Assembly (NCBI GenBank): GCA_037045055.1
Contig: JBAOHJ010000001.1
Span: forward strand, 558,001-622,000
From: Phosphoribacter sp037045055
GTDB lineage: Bacteria; Actinomycetota; Actinomycetes; Actinomycetales; Dermatophilaceae
Length of the DNA stretch: 64,000 bases
Reading direction: 5' to 3'
A program made the position numbers and the translations under genes. Below, piece by piece: positions 24,421 to 34,180 of the stretch (position 1 is its first letter; every line of letters begins with the position of its first letter). The notes beneath the pieces were generated by a model. That model made no database searches. It was not told the origin of the DNA and was given only the letters and a program-made list of their open reading frames with translations.

Positions 24421-27400
24421 GGGAGGCCTCCATGATCCGACTCCAGACCTCGGCGCCGTCGGGGTCGAGACCCTCGGCCGCGGCGGCCGCCCGGACGGTG
24501 AGCACGCGCTGGTAGTCGCGCGGCAGCACCAGGGTGAACCGCCCGGTCGCGGCGTCCCAGTCCTGCAGCAGCCGCGCCGCCACCGCCGAGTCGGTGCGCT
24601 CGAGGTGGCGCTCGACGAGGGTGTGCACGGTGTCCAGGTCCTGCGGACGCAGCGGCATGAGGTCGACCAGCTCGGCGTTGACCAGCTCGGGTCGCAGGTC
24701 CAGGACATAGGCCAGGCCGCCGGACATCCCGGCCGCGAAGTTGCGTCCGGTGGGGCCGAGCACGAGGACCACGCCCCCGGTCATGTACTCGCACCCGTGA
24801 TCGCCAACCCCCTCGACGACGGCGGTTGCCCCCGAGTTGCGCACGCAGAAGCGCTCGCCGACCCGACCCCTCAGGAACAGCTCGCCCCCGGTGGCGCCGT
24901 AGCCGATGACGTTACCGGCGATGACATTCGCCTCCGCGACCAGTGGCGCGCCCCGATCGGGACGGATCACCACCCGACCCCCGGACAGGCCCTTGCCCAC
25001 ATAGTCGTTCGCGGCCCCGAGCAGGGTGAGGGTGATCCCCGCGGGCAAGAACGCCCCGAAGGACTGACCAGCCGAGCCGGTGAGGGTCAGCTCGATCGTG
25101 CCGTCGGGCAACCCGTGAGGGTATGCCGTGGTCACCTCGTGACCGAGCATCGTCCCCACGGTGCGGTTGACGTTGCGCACCGCCAACTCCCCGCGGACCG
25201 GCTCGCCGTGATCCAGCGCCGGGCGGGCCATGGCGATGAGCTGGTGGTCCAGCGCCTTCTCCAGGCCGTGGTCCTGGCCCACGCTGTGATAGCGGGTGCC
25301 GCCGGTCGGGTCGTCGGCCTCGGCGAGGATCGGGGTGAGGTCCAGGCCGCAGGCCTTCCAGTGCGCGACGGCCCGGTCGGTGACCAGACTGCCGGACTGG
25401 CCGACCGCCTCGGCGAGGGTGCGGAACCCGAGCTGGGCGAGGTACTCGCGGACCTCCTCGGCGATGTACTCGAAGTAGGTCTGGACGAACTCCGGCTTGC
25501 CGGAGAACCGGGCCCGCAGGTCCGGGTTCTGCGTGGCGATGCCCACCGGGCAGGTGTCCAGGTGGCACACCCGCATCATCACGCAGCCGCTCACGACCAG
25601 CGGCGCGGTCGAGAAGCCGAACTCCTCGGCGCCCAGCAGCGCGGCGACGACGACGTCCCGACCGGTCTTCAACTGCCCGTCGGTCTGCACGACGATCCGA
25701 TCCCGCAGACCGTTCAGGCGCAGGGTCTGCTGGGTCTCGGCCAGGCCGAGCTCCCACGGCGCCCCGGCATGCTTGAGCGAGGTCAGCGGCGAGGCCCCGG
25801 TGCCACCGTCGTGGCCCGAGATGAGCACGACGTCGGCGTGGGCCTTGGACACCCCCGCGGCGACGGTGCCGACCCCGACCTCCGAGACGAGCTTGACGTG
25901 GATGCGCGCCCGCGGGTTGGCGTTCTTGAGGTCGTGGATGAGCTGGGCGAGATCCTCGATGGAGTAGATGTCGTGGTGCGGCGGCGGCGAGATGAGCCCC
26001 ACCCCAGGGGTCGAGTGGCGGGTCCGGGCCACCCAGGGGTAGACCTTGGTGCCGGGCAGCTGGCCGCCCTCGCCGGGCTTGGCGCCCTGGGCCATCTTGA
26101 TCTGGATGTCGTCGGCCTGCACGAGGTAGAGGCTGGTCACCCCGAAGCGCCCCGAGGCGACCTGCTTGATCGCCGAACGCCGGGCCGGGTCGAGCAGACG
26201 CTCCTCGTCCTCGCCGCCCTCCCCGGTGTTGGACTTGCCGCCCAGTCGGTTCATCGCGACGGCCAGCGTCTCGTGGGCCTCGCGGCTGATCGACCCGTAG
26301 GACATCGCCCCGGTGTTGAACCGCTTGACGATCTCGCTCACCGGCTCGACCTGCTCGATGGGCACCAGCATGCGGCCGGTCGTCGCCGGATCGGCGAAGT
26401 CGAACAGCCCCCGCAGGGTCATCAGGCGCTCGGCCTGCTCGTCGACGCGGCGGGTGTAGTCCTTGAAGATGTCGTAGCGGCGCTGCCTGGTCGAGTGCTG
26501 CAACCGGAACACCGTGTCGGGGTCGAACAGGTGCGGCTCGCCCTCCCGACGCCACTGGTACTCCCCGCCCACCCACAGGGTGCGGTGCGCCGGGTGCACC
26601 CCCTCGGGGGGGTAGGCCACCGCGTGTCGGGCGGCCACCTCGGCCGCGACGACCTCCAGGCCGACCCCGCCGAGCTGGGACACGGTGCCGGTGAAGTACT
26701 CGTCGACAAGGTCCTGGGCCAGACCGATGGCCTCGAACACCTGTGCCCCGCAGTAGGAGGCCACCGTCGAGATGCCCATTTTCGACATGACCTTGAGCAC
26801 GCCCTTGCCCAGGGCCTTGATGAGGTTGGCCACCGCCTTGTCGGGCGTGACCCCGGGCAACGCCCCGGCGCGGACCATCTGCTCGACGGTCTCCATCGCC
26901 AGGTAGGGGTTGACGGCGGCGGCGCCGTAACCGATGAGCAGGGCGACGTGGTGCACCTCGCGGACGTCACCGGCCTCGACGATGAGCCCGACCTGGGTGC
27001 GGGTTTTCTCCCGGATGAGGTGGTGGTGGACCGCCGAGGTCAGCAGCAGCGACGGGATGGGGGCCCGGTCGCGGTCGGAGTCGCGGTCGGAGAGCACGAC
27101 GAACCGCACCCCACGCCCGATCGCCTCGGACACCTCGGCGAAGACCTCGTCGATCCGCCGGCGCATCGCCGCCGCCCCGCCGTTGACCTGGTAGAGGCCC
27201 CGCACGACGTGGGTGGCATAACCGGGCAGGTCGCCGTCGGCGTTGACCCGCACGAGCTTGGCCAGCTCGTCGTTGTCGATGACCGGGAAGTGCACGACGA
27301 CCTTGCGGGCCTGCGCCGGGCTGTCCTGCAGGATGTTCAGCTCCGGGCCGATCACCGTGCCGAGCGAGGTGACCAGCTCCTCGCGGATGGCGTCCAGCGG

Positions 27401-28963
27401 AGGGTTGGTCACCTGGGCGAACAGCTGGGTGAAGTAGTCGAAGATGAGCCGGGGACGGCTGGACAGCACGGCGATCGGGCTGTCGGTGCCCATCGACCCG
27501 AGCGCCTCTCCCCCGGTCGTGGCCATCGGCGCGAGCAGGATGCGCAGCTCTTCCTGGGTGTAGCCGAAGGTCTGCTGGCGCCGGGCCACCGAGGCGGCCG
27601 TGACGATGACGTGCTCGCGCTCGGGCAGGTCCCGCAGCTCCATCAACCCGGCGTGCAGCCACTCGTCGTAGGGGCGGGCGGCGGCCAGCTCGGCCTTGAT
27701 CTCGTCGTCGCTGACGATGCGGCCGTGCTCGGTGTCGACGAGGAACATCCGGCCCGGCTGCAGCCGGCCCTTGCGCACCACCCGGGCCGGGTCGAGGTCC
27801 AGCACGCCGGTCTCCGAGGCCAGCACGACCAGCCCGTCGTCGCAGATCGAGTAGCGACCCGGACGCAGCCCGTTGCGGTCGAGCACCGCCCCGATCACCG
27901 TGCCGTCGGTGAAGGTCACGCAGGCGGGGCCGTCCCAGGGCTCCATGAAGGTCGAGTGGTAGGCGTAGAAGGCCCGCCGCGCCGGGTCCATGTCCGCGTG
28001 GTTCTCCCACGCCTCGGGGATCATCATGAGCACGGCGTGCGGCAACGAGCGCCCGCCCAGGTGCAACAGCTCGAGGACCTCGTCGAAGGACGCCGAGTCC
28101 GAGGCCCCGGGCGTGCAGATGGGGAACAGCCGACTCAGATCGCCGGGGATGAGCTGCGAGCGCAGCATCGACTCACGGGCGCGCATCCAGTTGCGGTTGC
28201 CCTTGACCGTGTTGATCTCGCCGTTGTGAGCGATCAGGCGGTAGGGGTGGGCCAGCGGCCACGACGGGAAGGTGTTGGTGGAGAACCGGGAGTGCACCAG
28301 GGCCAGCTCGGTCTCGAAGCGCGGGTCGGACAGGTCGGGGAAGAACGGCTCGAGCTGACCGGTGGTGAGCATGCCCTTGTAGACCAGGGTCCGTGCGGAC
28401 AGCGAGGGAAAGTACACCTGCGCCTGGCGCTCCACCCGCTTGCGCAGGCAGAAGGTCAGCCGGTCCAGCGCCAGCCCGGTCTGGCCGTCGCGCCCCGCGA
28501 GGAACACCTGGGCGATGTGCGGCATGATGTCGCGCGCTGACCGGCCCACGAGGTCCGCGGTCACCGGGACCTCGCGCCAGCCCAGCACGTCGAGGGACTC
28601 CTGCGCGGCGATGGCCTCGACCGCGGCCACCGCGTCGGCCCGCAGCGCCGGGTCGGTCGGCAGGAAGGCCGCGCCCACGGCATACCCACCGGCCGGCGGC
28701 AGGTCCAGGCCGGCGACCTCGCGCAGGAACCGGTCCGGGATCTGGGTGAGGATGCCGGCCCCGTCGCCGACGAGCGGGTCCGCTCCGGTGGCCCCCCGGT
28801 GGTCGAGGTTGCGCAGTGCGGTCAGCCCGAGCTCGACGATGTCGTGGCCCGCGCTGCCGCGCAGGGTGGCCACCATGGCGACCCCGCACGCGTCGTGCTC
28901 GTGCTCGGGGCGGTAGAGCCCGGCAGCGGCGGGCATCGCCGAGTAGAGCGGGCGCGTCTGCAT
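24413..28963 (-). CDS. gltB: Glutamate synthase (NADPH) large subunit
   Basis: The 1516-residue protein starts at ATG 28963 (a GTG immediately upstream is possible). It begins with a short propeptide and the glutaminase domain opening at DACGVAMVATL, whose Cys is the nucleophile. Central and FMN domains follow: GEGGEDEERLLDP, KPGEGGQLPGTKVYPWVA, and the [3Fe-4S] cysteines in CVMMRVCHLDTCPVG. The C-terminal beta-helix is complete (GATGGELFLRGRVGERF). It forms the alpha-beta GOGAT unit with GltD for ammonia assimilation. The 154 bp before lgt contain only a small repeat (CCGGGT 29062, ACCCGG 29079). Confidence 0.97.
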   Translation of the reverse strand: MQTRPLYSAMPAAAGLYRPEHEHDACGVAMVATLRGSAGHDIVELGLTALRNLDHRGATGADPLVGDGAGILTQIPDRFLREVAGLDLPPAGGYAVGAAFLPTDPALRADAVAAVEAIAAQESLDVLGWREVPVTADLVGRSARDIMPHIAQVFLAGRDGQTGLALDRLTFCLRKRVERQAQVYFPSLSARTLVYKGMLTTGQLEPFFPDLSDPRFETELALVHSRFSTNTFPSWPLAHPYRLIAHNGEINTVKGNRNWMRARESMLRSQLIPGDLSRLFPICTPGASDSASFDEVLELLHLGGRSLPHAVLMMIPEAWENHADMDPARRAFYAYHSTFMEPWDGPACVTFTDGTVIGAVLDRNGLRPGRYSICDDGLVVLASETGVLDLDPARVVRKGRLQPGRMFLVDTEHGRIVSDDEIKAELAAARPYDEWLHAGLMELRDLPEREHVIVTAASVARRQQTFGYTQEELRILLAPMATTGGEALGSMGTDSPIAVLSSRPRLIFDYFTQLFAQVTNPPLDAIREELVTSLGTVIGPELNILQDSPAQARKVVVHFPVIDNDELAKLVRVNADGDLPGYATHVVRGLYQVNGGAAAMRRRIDEVFAEVSEAIGRGVRFVVLSDRDSDRDRAPIPSLLLTSAVHHHLIREKTRTQVGLIVEAGDVREVHHVALLIGYGAAAVNPYLAMETVEQMVRAGALPGVTPDKAVANLIKALGKGVLKVMSKMGISTVASYCGAQVFEAIGLAQDLVDEYFTGTVSQLGGVGLEVVAAEVAARHAVAYPPEGVHPAHRTLWVGGEYQWRREGEPHLFDPDTVFRLQHSTRQRRYDIFKDYTRRVDEQAERLMTLRGLFDFADPATTGRMLVPIEQVEPVSEIVKRFNTGAMSYGSISREAHETLAVAMNRLGGKSNTGEGGEDEERLLDPARRSAIKQVASGRFGVTSLYLVQADDIQIKMAQGAKPGEGGQLPGTKVYPWVARTRHSTPGVGLISPPPHHDIYSIEDLAQLIHDLKNANPRARIHVKLVSEVGVGTVAAGVSKAHADVVLISGHDGGTGASPLTSLKHAGAPWELGLAETQQTLRLNGLRDRIVVQTDGQLKTGRDVVVAALLGAEEFGFSTAPLVVSGCVMMRVCHLDTCPVGIATQNPDLRARFSGKPEFVQTYFEYIAEEVREYLAQLGFRTLAEAVGQSGSLVTDRAVAHWKACGLDLTPILAEADDPTGGTRYHSVGQDHGLEKALDHQLIAMARPALDHGEPVRGELAVRNVNRTVGTMLGHEVTTAYPHGLPDGTIELTLTGSAGQSFGAFLPAGITLTLLGAANDYVGKGLSGGRVVIRPDRGAPLVAEANVIAGNVIGYGATGGELFLRGRVGERFCVRNSGATAVVEGVGDHGCEYMTGGVVLVLGPTGRNFAAGMSGGLAYVLDLRPELVNAELVDLMPLRPQDLDTVHTLVERHLERTDSAVAARLLQDWDAATGRFTLVLPRDYQRVLTVRAAAAAEGLDPDGAEVWSRIMEASRG

Positions 28964-29117
28964 CACCGGGATCTCACCGTCCTGACGGGTTGGGACCTCG
29001 CGGGGGTCCTTCAGAGGGCTAGCCTGGACGGCTCTGGCCAGTGCCTGAGCAGGATACCGTCCCGGGTCTGGCTCTCGAACCCGGATATCCCCGGTCCCGG
29101 CTCGTGAGACACCCGGC

Positions 29118-30038
29118 TCAGGGTGCAGACACCGCCTCGGTATGCCGCGCCGCGGCCCGCCCGCGCGCGCGGTAGATCACCATCCCCAGCAGGAACACCA
29201 GCACCGACGTCCACACGTTGACCCGCGCCCCCAGGATGCGGTTGGCCTCGTCGGTGCGCATGAGCTCGATGACGACTCGACCGAGTGGGTAGCCCATGAC
29301 GTAGAGGGCGAAGACCTGCCCCGGAGCCATCTCGCGACGCCGGTCCAGCCACACCAGGGCGAGCGCCAGCAGCAGGCACCAGATCGACTCGTAGAGGAAG
29401 GTCGGCTGGAAGACCCCCTTGACCACGGGCTCGCCCGCGCCGTCCACGAGCGCGCGCCCGGCGCCCTGGTCCCACTCGTACACCCGCAGCCCCCAGGGCA
29501 GGTCCGTCGGTGATCCGTGGATCTCGTTGTTGAAGTAGTTCCCCCAGCGGCCCAGGGCCTGGGCGAGCAGGATGCCCGGCGCGGCGGCGTCGGCGAAGTC
29601 CGCGAAGCGCACCCCCGCCCGCCGGGCGCCGATCCACGCGCCCACCGCGCCGAGGGCGATGGCCCCCCAGATGCCCAGACCGCCCTCCCAGATGCGCAGC
29701 GCGTGCCACGGGTTGCCGCCCTCGCCGAAGTAGGGCGCCGGCGTGGTGATCACGTGGTACAGCCGGCCGCCGAGGATCCCGAAAGGCACCGCCCAGGCCG
29801 CAATGTCCAGGGCCTGGCCGGGCCGCCCACCCCGGTCGAGCAGGCGACGGTTGGCCACCCAGACGGCCACGACGATCCCTGCGAGGATGCACAGGGCGTA
29901 GGCCCGCAGCGGCAGCGGGCCCAGGTACCAGACCGACGTCGTGGGGCTGGGGATCTGAGCGGCGTGGGTCGGCAGCACGAGGCCGGCAGACCCGGCCGGG
30001 AGCACGAGGCCGGCGGGCCCGGCCGAGGTGGGGCTCAC
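29118..30038 (-). CDS. lgt: Prolipoprotein diacylglyceryl transferase
   Basis: The start is GTG 30038, overlapping the stop of the DsbA-like gene by GTGA; 306 residues. The Lgt signature QALGRWGNYFNNEIHG is intact, and about seven membrane segments follow the pattern LPLRAYALCILAGIVVAVWV to the C-terminal VLVFLLGMVIYRAR. It adds diacylglycerol to the lipobox cysteine of lipoproteins (for example the LivK protein in this window). The N terminus before helix 1 contains a nine-residue tandem repeat AG(P/S)AGLVLP due to a 27-bp duplication, an addition not found in usual Lgt; a later start is therefore possible. Confidence 0.95.
   Translation of the reverse strand: MSPTSAGPAGLVLPAGSAGLVLPTHAAQIPSPTTSVWYLGPLPLRAYALCILAGIVVAVWVANRRLLDRGGRPGQALDIAAWAVPFGILGGRLYHVITTPAPYFGEGGNPWHALRIWEGGLGIWGAIALGAVGAWIGARRAGVRFADFADAAAPGILLAQALGRWGNYFNNEIHGSPTDLPWGLRVYEWDQGAGRALVDGAGEPVVKGVFQPTFLYESIWCLLLALALVWLDRRREMAPGQVFALYVMGYPLGRVVIELMRTDEANRILGARVNVWTSVLVFLLGMVIYRARGRAAARHTEAVSAP
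29971..30024. repeat. 27-bp imperfect tandem repeat at the lgt 5' end
   Basis: Copies 29971-29997 and 29998-30024 differ at three positions. They encode the repeated AG(P/S)AGLVLP near the Lgt N terminus, 11 bp inside the overlap with the preceding gene. Confidence 0.85.
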
Positions 30039-30817
30039 CGGGTTGCGGCCCGGACCGCGGCGAGCAGGTCGCTCGGGGTGGTCAGGGTGACCTTCTGGCC
30101 GCCCAGCCGGACGGTGGGCGTGCCGGTGACGCCGGCCTTCTCGGAGGCGATCTCCACCGCGTCGACGTGCGCGGCATACGTCTTGGCGGTCGTGCAGGAC
30201 TGCCACGAGGTCAGCGCGGCGCCGGAGATCCCCACCTGGGCGGCGAAACCGGACAGCTGGGCGTCGGTCCACCCGACCCCCTCCTGGGCCGGCTGACCGG
30301 CATACACCGCGGCCATGTACTCGGAGAACTTGCCCTGGTCTGCGGCGCAGAACGCCGCGCCGGCGGCCCGCACCGAGGAGTCGTTGCGCAGGCCCACGTC
30401 GAGGAAGGTCATCGTGTGCACGGCGACCTTGGCCTGCCCGGAGCTGACCAGGCTCGCCAGGGTCGGGCCGAACGCCGCCTCGAACTCGCGGCAGATCGGG
30501 CACTGCGGGTCCTCGTAGACGTCGAGGGTGGGCGCGTTGGCCGGGGCACCGGGGTTGAGCACGATCGGGCCGCCGAACCCGGTGGCGCCCTTGGGGACGG
30601 CGTTGGCCGGGCTCGTCGTGCCGCCCGCCGCGGTGGTCGAGACGGGCGCGCTGGATCGGGACAGGGCCTGCCCCGCGAGGACCGCCGCCACGACGGCCAC
30701 CACCGCGACCACGGCGACGAGGACCCCGATCAGGGTCCGCGACGGGCCGCCTCGGGGCGCGACGGAGGCAAGCTTGGCGGAGGCATCGGGGCGGGCCACC
30801 GGGCCATTGTCCCCCAT
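30035..30817 (-). CDS. Membrane-anchored DsbA-family thioredoxin-fold protein
   Basis: 260 residues from ATG 30817, immediately after the stop of the MauE-like gene. A single N-terminal membrane helix (about residues 29-49, rich in V and A) anchors an extracellular domain. The active site is CPIC in YEDPQCPICREFE, with the cis-proline loop GVTGTPTVRLGG near 230. Two further cysteines (AAFCAADQ, WQSCTTAK) could form the extra disulfide of actinobacterial DsbA-like proteins. It is likely an oxidant or isomerase for exported proteins. The upstream MauE-like membrane protein could reoxidise it. Confidence 0.88.
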   Translation of the reverse strand: MGDNGPVARPDASAKLASVAPRGGPSRTLIGVLVAVVAVVAVVAAVLAGQALSRSSAPVSTTAAGGTTSPANAVPKGATGFGGPIVLNPGAPANAPTLDVYEDPQCPICREFEAAFGPTLASLVSSGQAKVAVHTMTFLDVGLRNDSSVRAAGAAFCAADQGKFSEYMAAVYAGQPAQEGVGWTDAQLSGFAAQVGISGAALTSWQSCTTAKTYAAHVDAVEIASEKAGVTGTPTVRLGGQKVTLTTPSDLLAAVRAATR

Positions 30818-31282
30818 TCAGGTCAGCCGACCGTCCAGGGCGTATGCCGTGCGCGGGCGCACCGCGAGCCACCCCGACGCGAGGGTCAAGGCCAGGTCGC
30901 GGCTCAGCTCCAGGGGGTAGGCGGTGCGCCCGGCGTCGACCGGACCGCCGCCGCCGAAGCAGCCGCAGTCGATGGACAGGCCGCGGGCCCACACCGAGGC
31001 GATCCCGACGACGAAGGCGAGCAGGAGCGCGCCCGCCACCGACGCGGCGACCCGAGTGAACAGGCCCACGACGAGCAGGACCCCGACGAGGATCTCCACG
31101 ACCGGCAGGGCGTAGCCCACGGAGCCGGCCAGGTCGTAGGGCAGCAGCTGGTAGGCGCGCACCGCCATCGCCGACGCGGCCGGGTTGGCGACCTTGAGGG
31201 CGCCGGCGACGAGCAGGACGACCCCGACGGTGAGGCGTAGCCCGGTGCCGAGCCAGTCCAGGCGCCGCTGTCCGGGCCTCAC
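30818..31282 (-). CDS. MauE/DoxX-like membrane protein
   Basis: 154 residues from GTG 31282, overlapping the trpA stop by GTGA. Four hydrophobic helices are seen: LRLTVGVVLLVAGALKVANP, the VGYALPVVEILVGVLLVVGL stretch, VAGALLLAFVVGIASVWARG and a C-terminal one. LSIDCGCFGGGG gives a CxC pair on the outer side, typical of the MauE group (methylamine utilisation, disulfide-related). Position directly before the DsbA-like gene suggests a VKOR/DsbB-like partner. Confidence 0.8.
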   Translation of the reverse strand: MRPGQRRLDWLGTGLRLTVGVVLLVAGALKVANPAASAMAVRAYQLLPYDLAGSVGYALPVVEILVGVLLVVGLFTRVAASVAGALLLAFVVGIASVWARGLSIDCGCFGGGGPVDAGRTAYPLELSRDLALTLASGWLAVRPRTAYALDGRLT

Positions 31283-32100
31283 GCCCGGCCCTGCCGGACC
31301 CCGGCGGCCAGCTCCCCGGCCAGCTCGACCATGCGGTCCAGACCCTGGCCCAGGGCCGCCACCAGCGCCGACCCCACGATGACGCCGTCGGCGAACCGGG
31401 CGACGTCGGCCGCCTGCGACCGGGTGGACACGCCCAGCCCCACGCACACCGGCAGGTCGGTCACCTCGCGGGTGCGCGCGACCAGCCCGAGCGCCCCCGA
31501 GCCCACCTGCGCGCGGGTGCCGGTCACCCCCATCGTCGACGCGGCGTAAACGAACCCGCGGCAGGCATCGGCGGCGATCCGCAGCCGCTGCGGGGTGGAG
31601 CTGGGCGCGACGAGGAACACCCGGTCCAGGTCGTGGGCGTCGCTGGCCGCCAGCCACTCCCCCGCCTCGTCCGGCACCAGATCGGGGGTGATGAGCCCCG
31701 ACCCGCCGGCCCGGGCCAGGTCGGCCGCGAATCGGTCCACGCCGCGGCGCAGGACGAGGTTCCAGTACGTCATCACGTATGCCGCGCCGCCCGCGTCGGC
31801 CAGCGCCCGCACCGCCGTGAACACGTCGTCGACCCTGGTGCCGGCGGCCAGGGCGGCCTCGGTGGCCCGCTGGATGACCGGCCCGTCCATGAGCGGGTCG
31901 CTGTAGGGCACGCCCACCTCGACGACGTCGACCCCCGCCTGCACCAGGGCCAGCATCGCCTCGACGGAGCCGGCGACGGAGGGATACCCCACCGGGAGGT
32001 AGCCCACGAGAGCGGCCCGGCCCTGCGCCCGGCAGGCCACCAGGGCCTGGGCCGCGGGGCTGAGCGGGCGGCTCGGGACCGGCCGCGCAGACGAGGTCAC
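31279..32100 (-). CDS. trpA: Tryptophan synthase alpha chain
   Basis: 273 residues from GTG 32100, overlapping the trpB stop by GTGA. The signature VDVVEVGVPYSDPLMDGPVIQ contains the catalytic Glu and Asp; LITPDLVPDEAGEW, FVYAASTMGVTG and VCVGLGVSTRSQAADV follow, and ADGVIVGSALV closes the phosphate site. It releases indole from indole-3-glycerol phosphate for TrpB. Translational coupling to trpB is evident. Confidence 0.97.
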   Translation of the reverse strand: MTSSARPVPSRPLSPAAQALVACRAQGRAALVGYLPVGYPSVAGSVEAMLALVQAGVDVVEVGVPYSDPLMDGPVIQRATEAALAAGTRVDDVFTAVRALADAGGAAYVMTYWNLVLRRGVDRFAADLARAGGSGLITPDLVPDEAGEWLAASDAHDLDRVFLVAPSSTPQRLRIAADACRGFVYAASTMGVTGTRAQVGSGALGLVARTREVTDLPVCVGLGVSTRSQAADVARFADGVIVGSALVAALGQGLDRMVELAGELAAGVRQGRA

Positions 32101-33317
32101 GGCATGCCGTCCTGGGCGGTGTCGTCGAGCAGGCCGAACCACTGCGCCGCGGTGTGGACGTCCTTGTCGCCACGACCGGACAGGCTCACCAGCAGCACCG
32201 CGTCGGGCCCTAGCTCCCGGCCGATGCGCATGGCGCCGGCCAGGGCGTGCGCCGACTCGAGGGCCGGCAGGATGCCCTCGGTGCGGCTGAGCAGCCCGAA
32301 GGCCTCCATGGCCTCGCCGTCGGTGACGGGGTAGTACTGCGCGCGACCGGTCTCGAACAGCAGGGCGTGCTCCGGGCCGACACTGGGGTAGTCCAGCCCG
32401 GCGGACACCGAGTGCGACTCGACGGTCTGCCCGTCCTCGTCCTGCAGGACGTAGGTCGCCGCGCCGTGCAGCACGCCCCGGGTGCCCCCGGTGAACCGGG
32501 CCGCGTGCCGCCCGGAGTCCACCCCCTCGCCCCCGGCCTCCAGGCCCACGAGGCGCACCGAGGTGTCGTCGACGAACCGGTGGAAGATGCCCATGGCGTT
32601 GGAGCCGCCGCCCACGCAGGCCAGCACGACGTCGGGCAGCCGGCCCACCAGGTCGAGCACCTGGTCGCGGGCCTCGACGCCGATGATCCGGTGGAAGTCG
32701 CGGACCATCTCGGGGAACGGGTGCGGGCCGGTGACCGTGCCCAGCACGTAGTGGGTGTCCTCAACGTTGGCCACCCAGTCGCGCAGCGCCTCGTTGACCG
32801 CGTCCTTGAGGGTCTGACTGCCGTTGGCCACCGGCACGACCTGCGCGCCGAGCAGGCGCATCCGGGCGACGTTGAGCGCCTGGCGGCGGGTGTCGACCAG
32901 GCCCATGTAGACGACGCACTCCAGGCCGAGCAGCGCCGCCGCGGTGGCCGTGGCGACGCCGTGCTGACCGGCGCCGGTCTCGGCGATGACCCGGTGCTTG
33001 CCCATCCGCTGCGCCAGCAGGGCCTGGCCCAGGACGTTGTTGATCTTGTGCGAGCCGGTGTGGTTGAGATCCTCGCGCTTGAGCAGCACCCTGGCGCCGC
33101 CGCAGTGCTCGGCGAACCGGGGGACCTCGGTGAGCAGGCTCGGACGGCCGGTGTAGGTGCGGTGCAGGCGTTCGAGCTCGCCGACGAAGGCGGGGTCGAC
33201 CATGGCCTTGCGGCGCACCTCGTCGAGCTGGTCGAGGGCCGGGACCAGGGCCTCGGGGACGTACCGGCCGCCGAAGTCCCCGAAGCGGCCCTCGCGACCG
33301 GGCCGGGTCTGGGTCAC
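32097..33317 (-). CDS. trpB: Tryptophan synthase beta chain
   Basis: 406 residues from GTG 33317, overlapping the trpC stop. It opens GRFGDFGGRYVPEALVPAL; the PLP lysine is in LNHTGSHKINNVLGQA, followed by AETGAGQHGVATATAAALLG and the phosphate-binding CVGGGSNAMGIF. It condenses indole and serine to tryptophan. Complete and canonical (TrpB1 type). Confidence 0.98.
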   Translation of the reverse strand: MTQTRPGREGRFGDFGGRYVPEALVPALDQLDEVRRKAMVDPAFVGELERLHRTYTGRPSLLTEVPRFAEHCGGARVLLKREDLNHTGSHKINNVLGQALLAQRMGKHRVIAETGAGQHGVATATAAALLGLECVVYMGLVDTRRQALNVARMRLLGAQVVPVANGSQTLKDAVNEALRDWVANVEDTHYVLGTVTGPHPFPEMVRDFHRIIGVEARDQVLDLVGRLPDVVLACVGGGSNAMGIFHRFVDDTSVRLVGLEAGGEGVDSGRHAARFTGGTRGVLHGAATYVLQDEDGQTVESHSVSAGLDYPSVGPEHALLFETGRAQYYPVTDGEAMEAFGLLSRTEGILPALESAHALAGAMRIGRELGPDAVLLVSLSGRGDKDVHTAAQWFGLLDDTAQDGMP

Positions 33318-34156
33318 GGCGCGCCCCCCGCGCCGCCCAGCGGTATGCCGGCGAAGCTCGCCACGGTCTCCCGCGGCCGGCCCGTGGTCACCAGGGCCTC
33401 GCCGACGAGGACGGCGCGGGCCCCCAACGCGGCGAGGCGAGCGACGTCGTCGGCGTCGCGGATGCCCGACTCGGCGACCGTCACCAGCCGGTCGGGGATC
33501 AACGGGCGCAGCCGGCCGAACACGGCGCGATCGACCTGCAGCGTCTTGAGGTCGCGGGCGTTGACCCCCACGACCCGGGCCCCGGCGTCCAGGGCCCGCC
33601 GGGTCTCGTCCTCGTCGTGGACCTCCACCAGAGCGGTCATTCCCAGCGCCTCGACCTGCTCGCGCAGGGCGACCAGGCGAGGTTGGGCGAGCGCCGCGAC
33701 GATGAGCAGCACGAGGTCGGCGCCGTGGGCCCGGGACTCGAGGACCTGGTAGGGATCGACGACGAAGTCCTTGCGCAGCACGGGGACGGCCACGACGGCG
33801 CGGACTGCGTCGAGGTCGGCCAGCGACCCCTGGAACCGCTGCCCCTCGGTGAGCACGCTGACCGCGCAGGCCCCCCCGGCGGCGTAGTGCCCCGCCAGAG
33901 CCGCGGGGTCGGCGATGGTGGCGAGCGGGCCCTTGCTCGGGCTGGCCCGCTTGACCTCGGCGATGACCGCCACCCCCGGCGCCGCCCGCAGGGCCGCCTC
34001 CGCGTCGAGGGCGGGGGGCCCGGCCGCGGCGCGGGCCTCGAGCTGCTCCGGCGAGGTGCGGGCCCGGCGGTCGGCGAGGTCCCGGCGCGCGCCGGCGACG
34101 AGGTCGGCCAGGACCGAGGGCGTCGCGGCAGGGAGCGCGCAGGGCGAGTCGGGCAC
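33314..34156 (-). CDS. trpC: Indole-3-glycerol phosphate synthase
   Basis: 280 residues from GTG 34156. The IGPS signature VIAEVKRASPSKGPL, VLTEGQRFQGSL, PVLRKDFVVDPYQV, GVNARDLKTLQVD and VAESGIRDADDVARL are all present. It converts CdRP to indole-3-glycerol phosphate. No trpD, trpF or trpG lies in the window. It follows the DUF2752 gene by 24 bp and belongs to the same minus-strand run. Confidence 0.97.
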   Translation of the reverse strand: MPDSPCALPAATPSVLADLVAGARRDLADRRARTSPEQLEARAAAGPPALDAEAALRAAPGVAVIAEVKRASPSKGPLATIADPAALAGHYAAGGACAVSVLTEGQRFQGSLADLDAVRAVVAVPVLRKDFVVDPYQVLESRAHGADLVLLIVAALAQPRLVALREQVEALGMTALVEVHDEDETRRALDAGARVVGVNARDLKTLQVDRAVFGRLRPLIPDRLVTVAESGIRDADDVARLAALGARAVLVGEALVTTGRPRETVASFAGIPLGGAGGAP

Positions 34157-34180
34157 GGGCGACAGGCTACGGCGTCCGGC

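Noticed and set aside
24395..28540. A 1381-codon open frame opposite gltB, and many other long antisense frames
   Set aside because: They are mirror frames of high-GC genes: no stops by composition, odd residue content, no recognisable domain, and gltB on the other strand is unmistakable.
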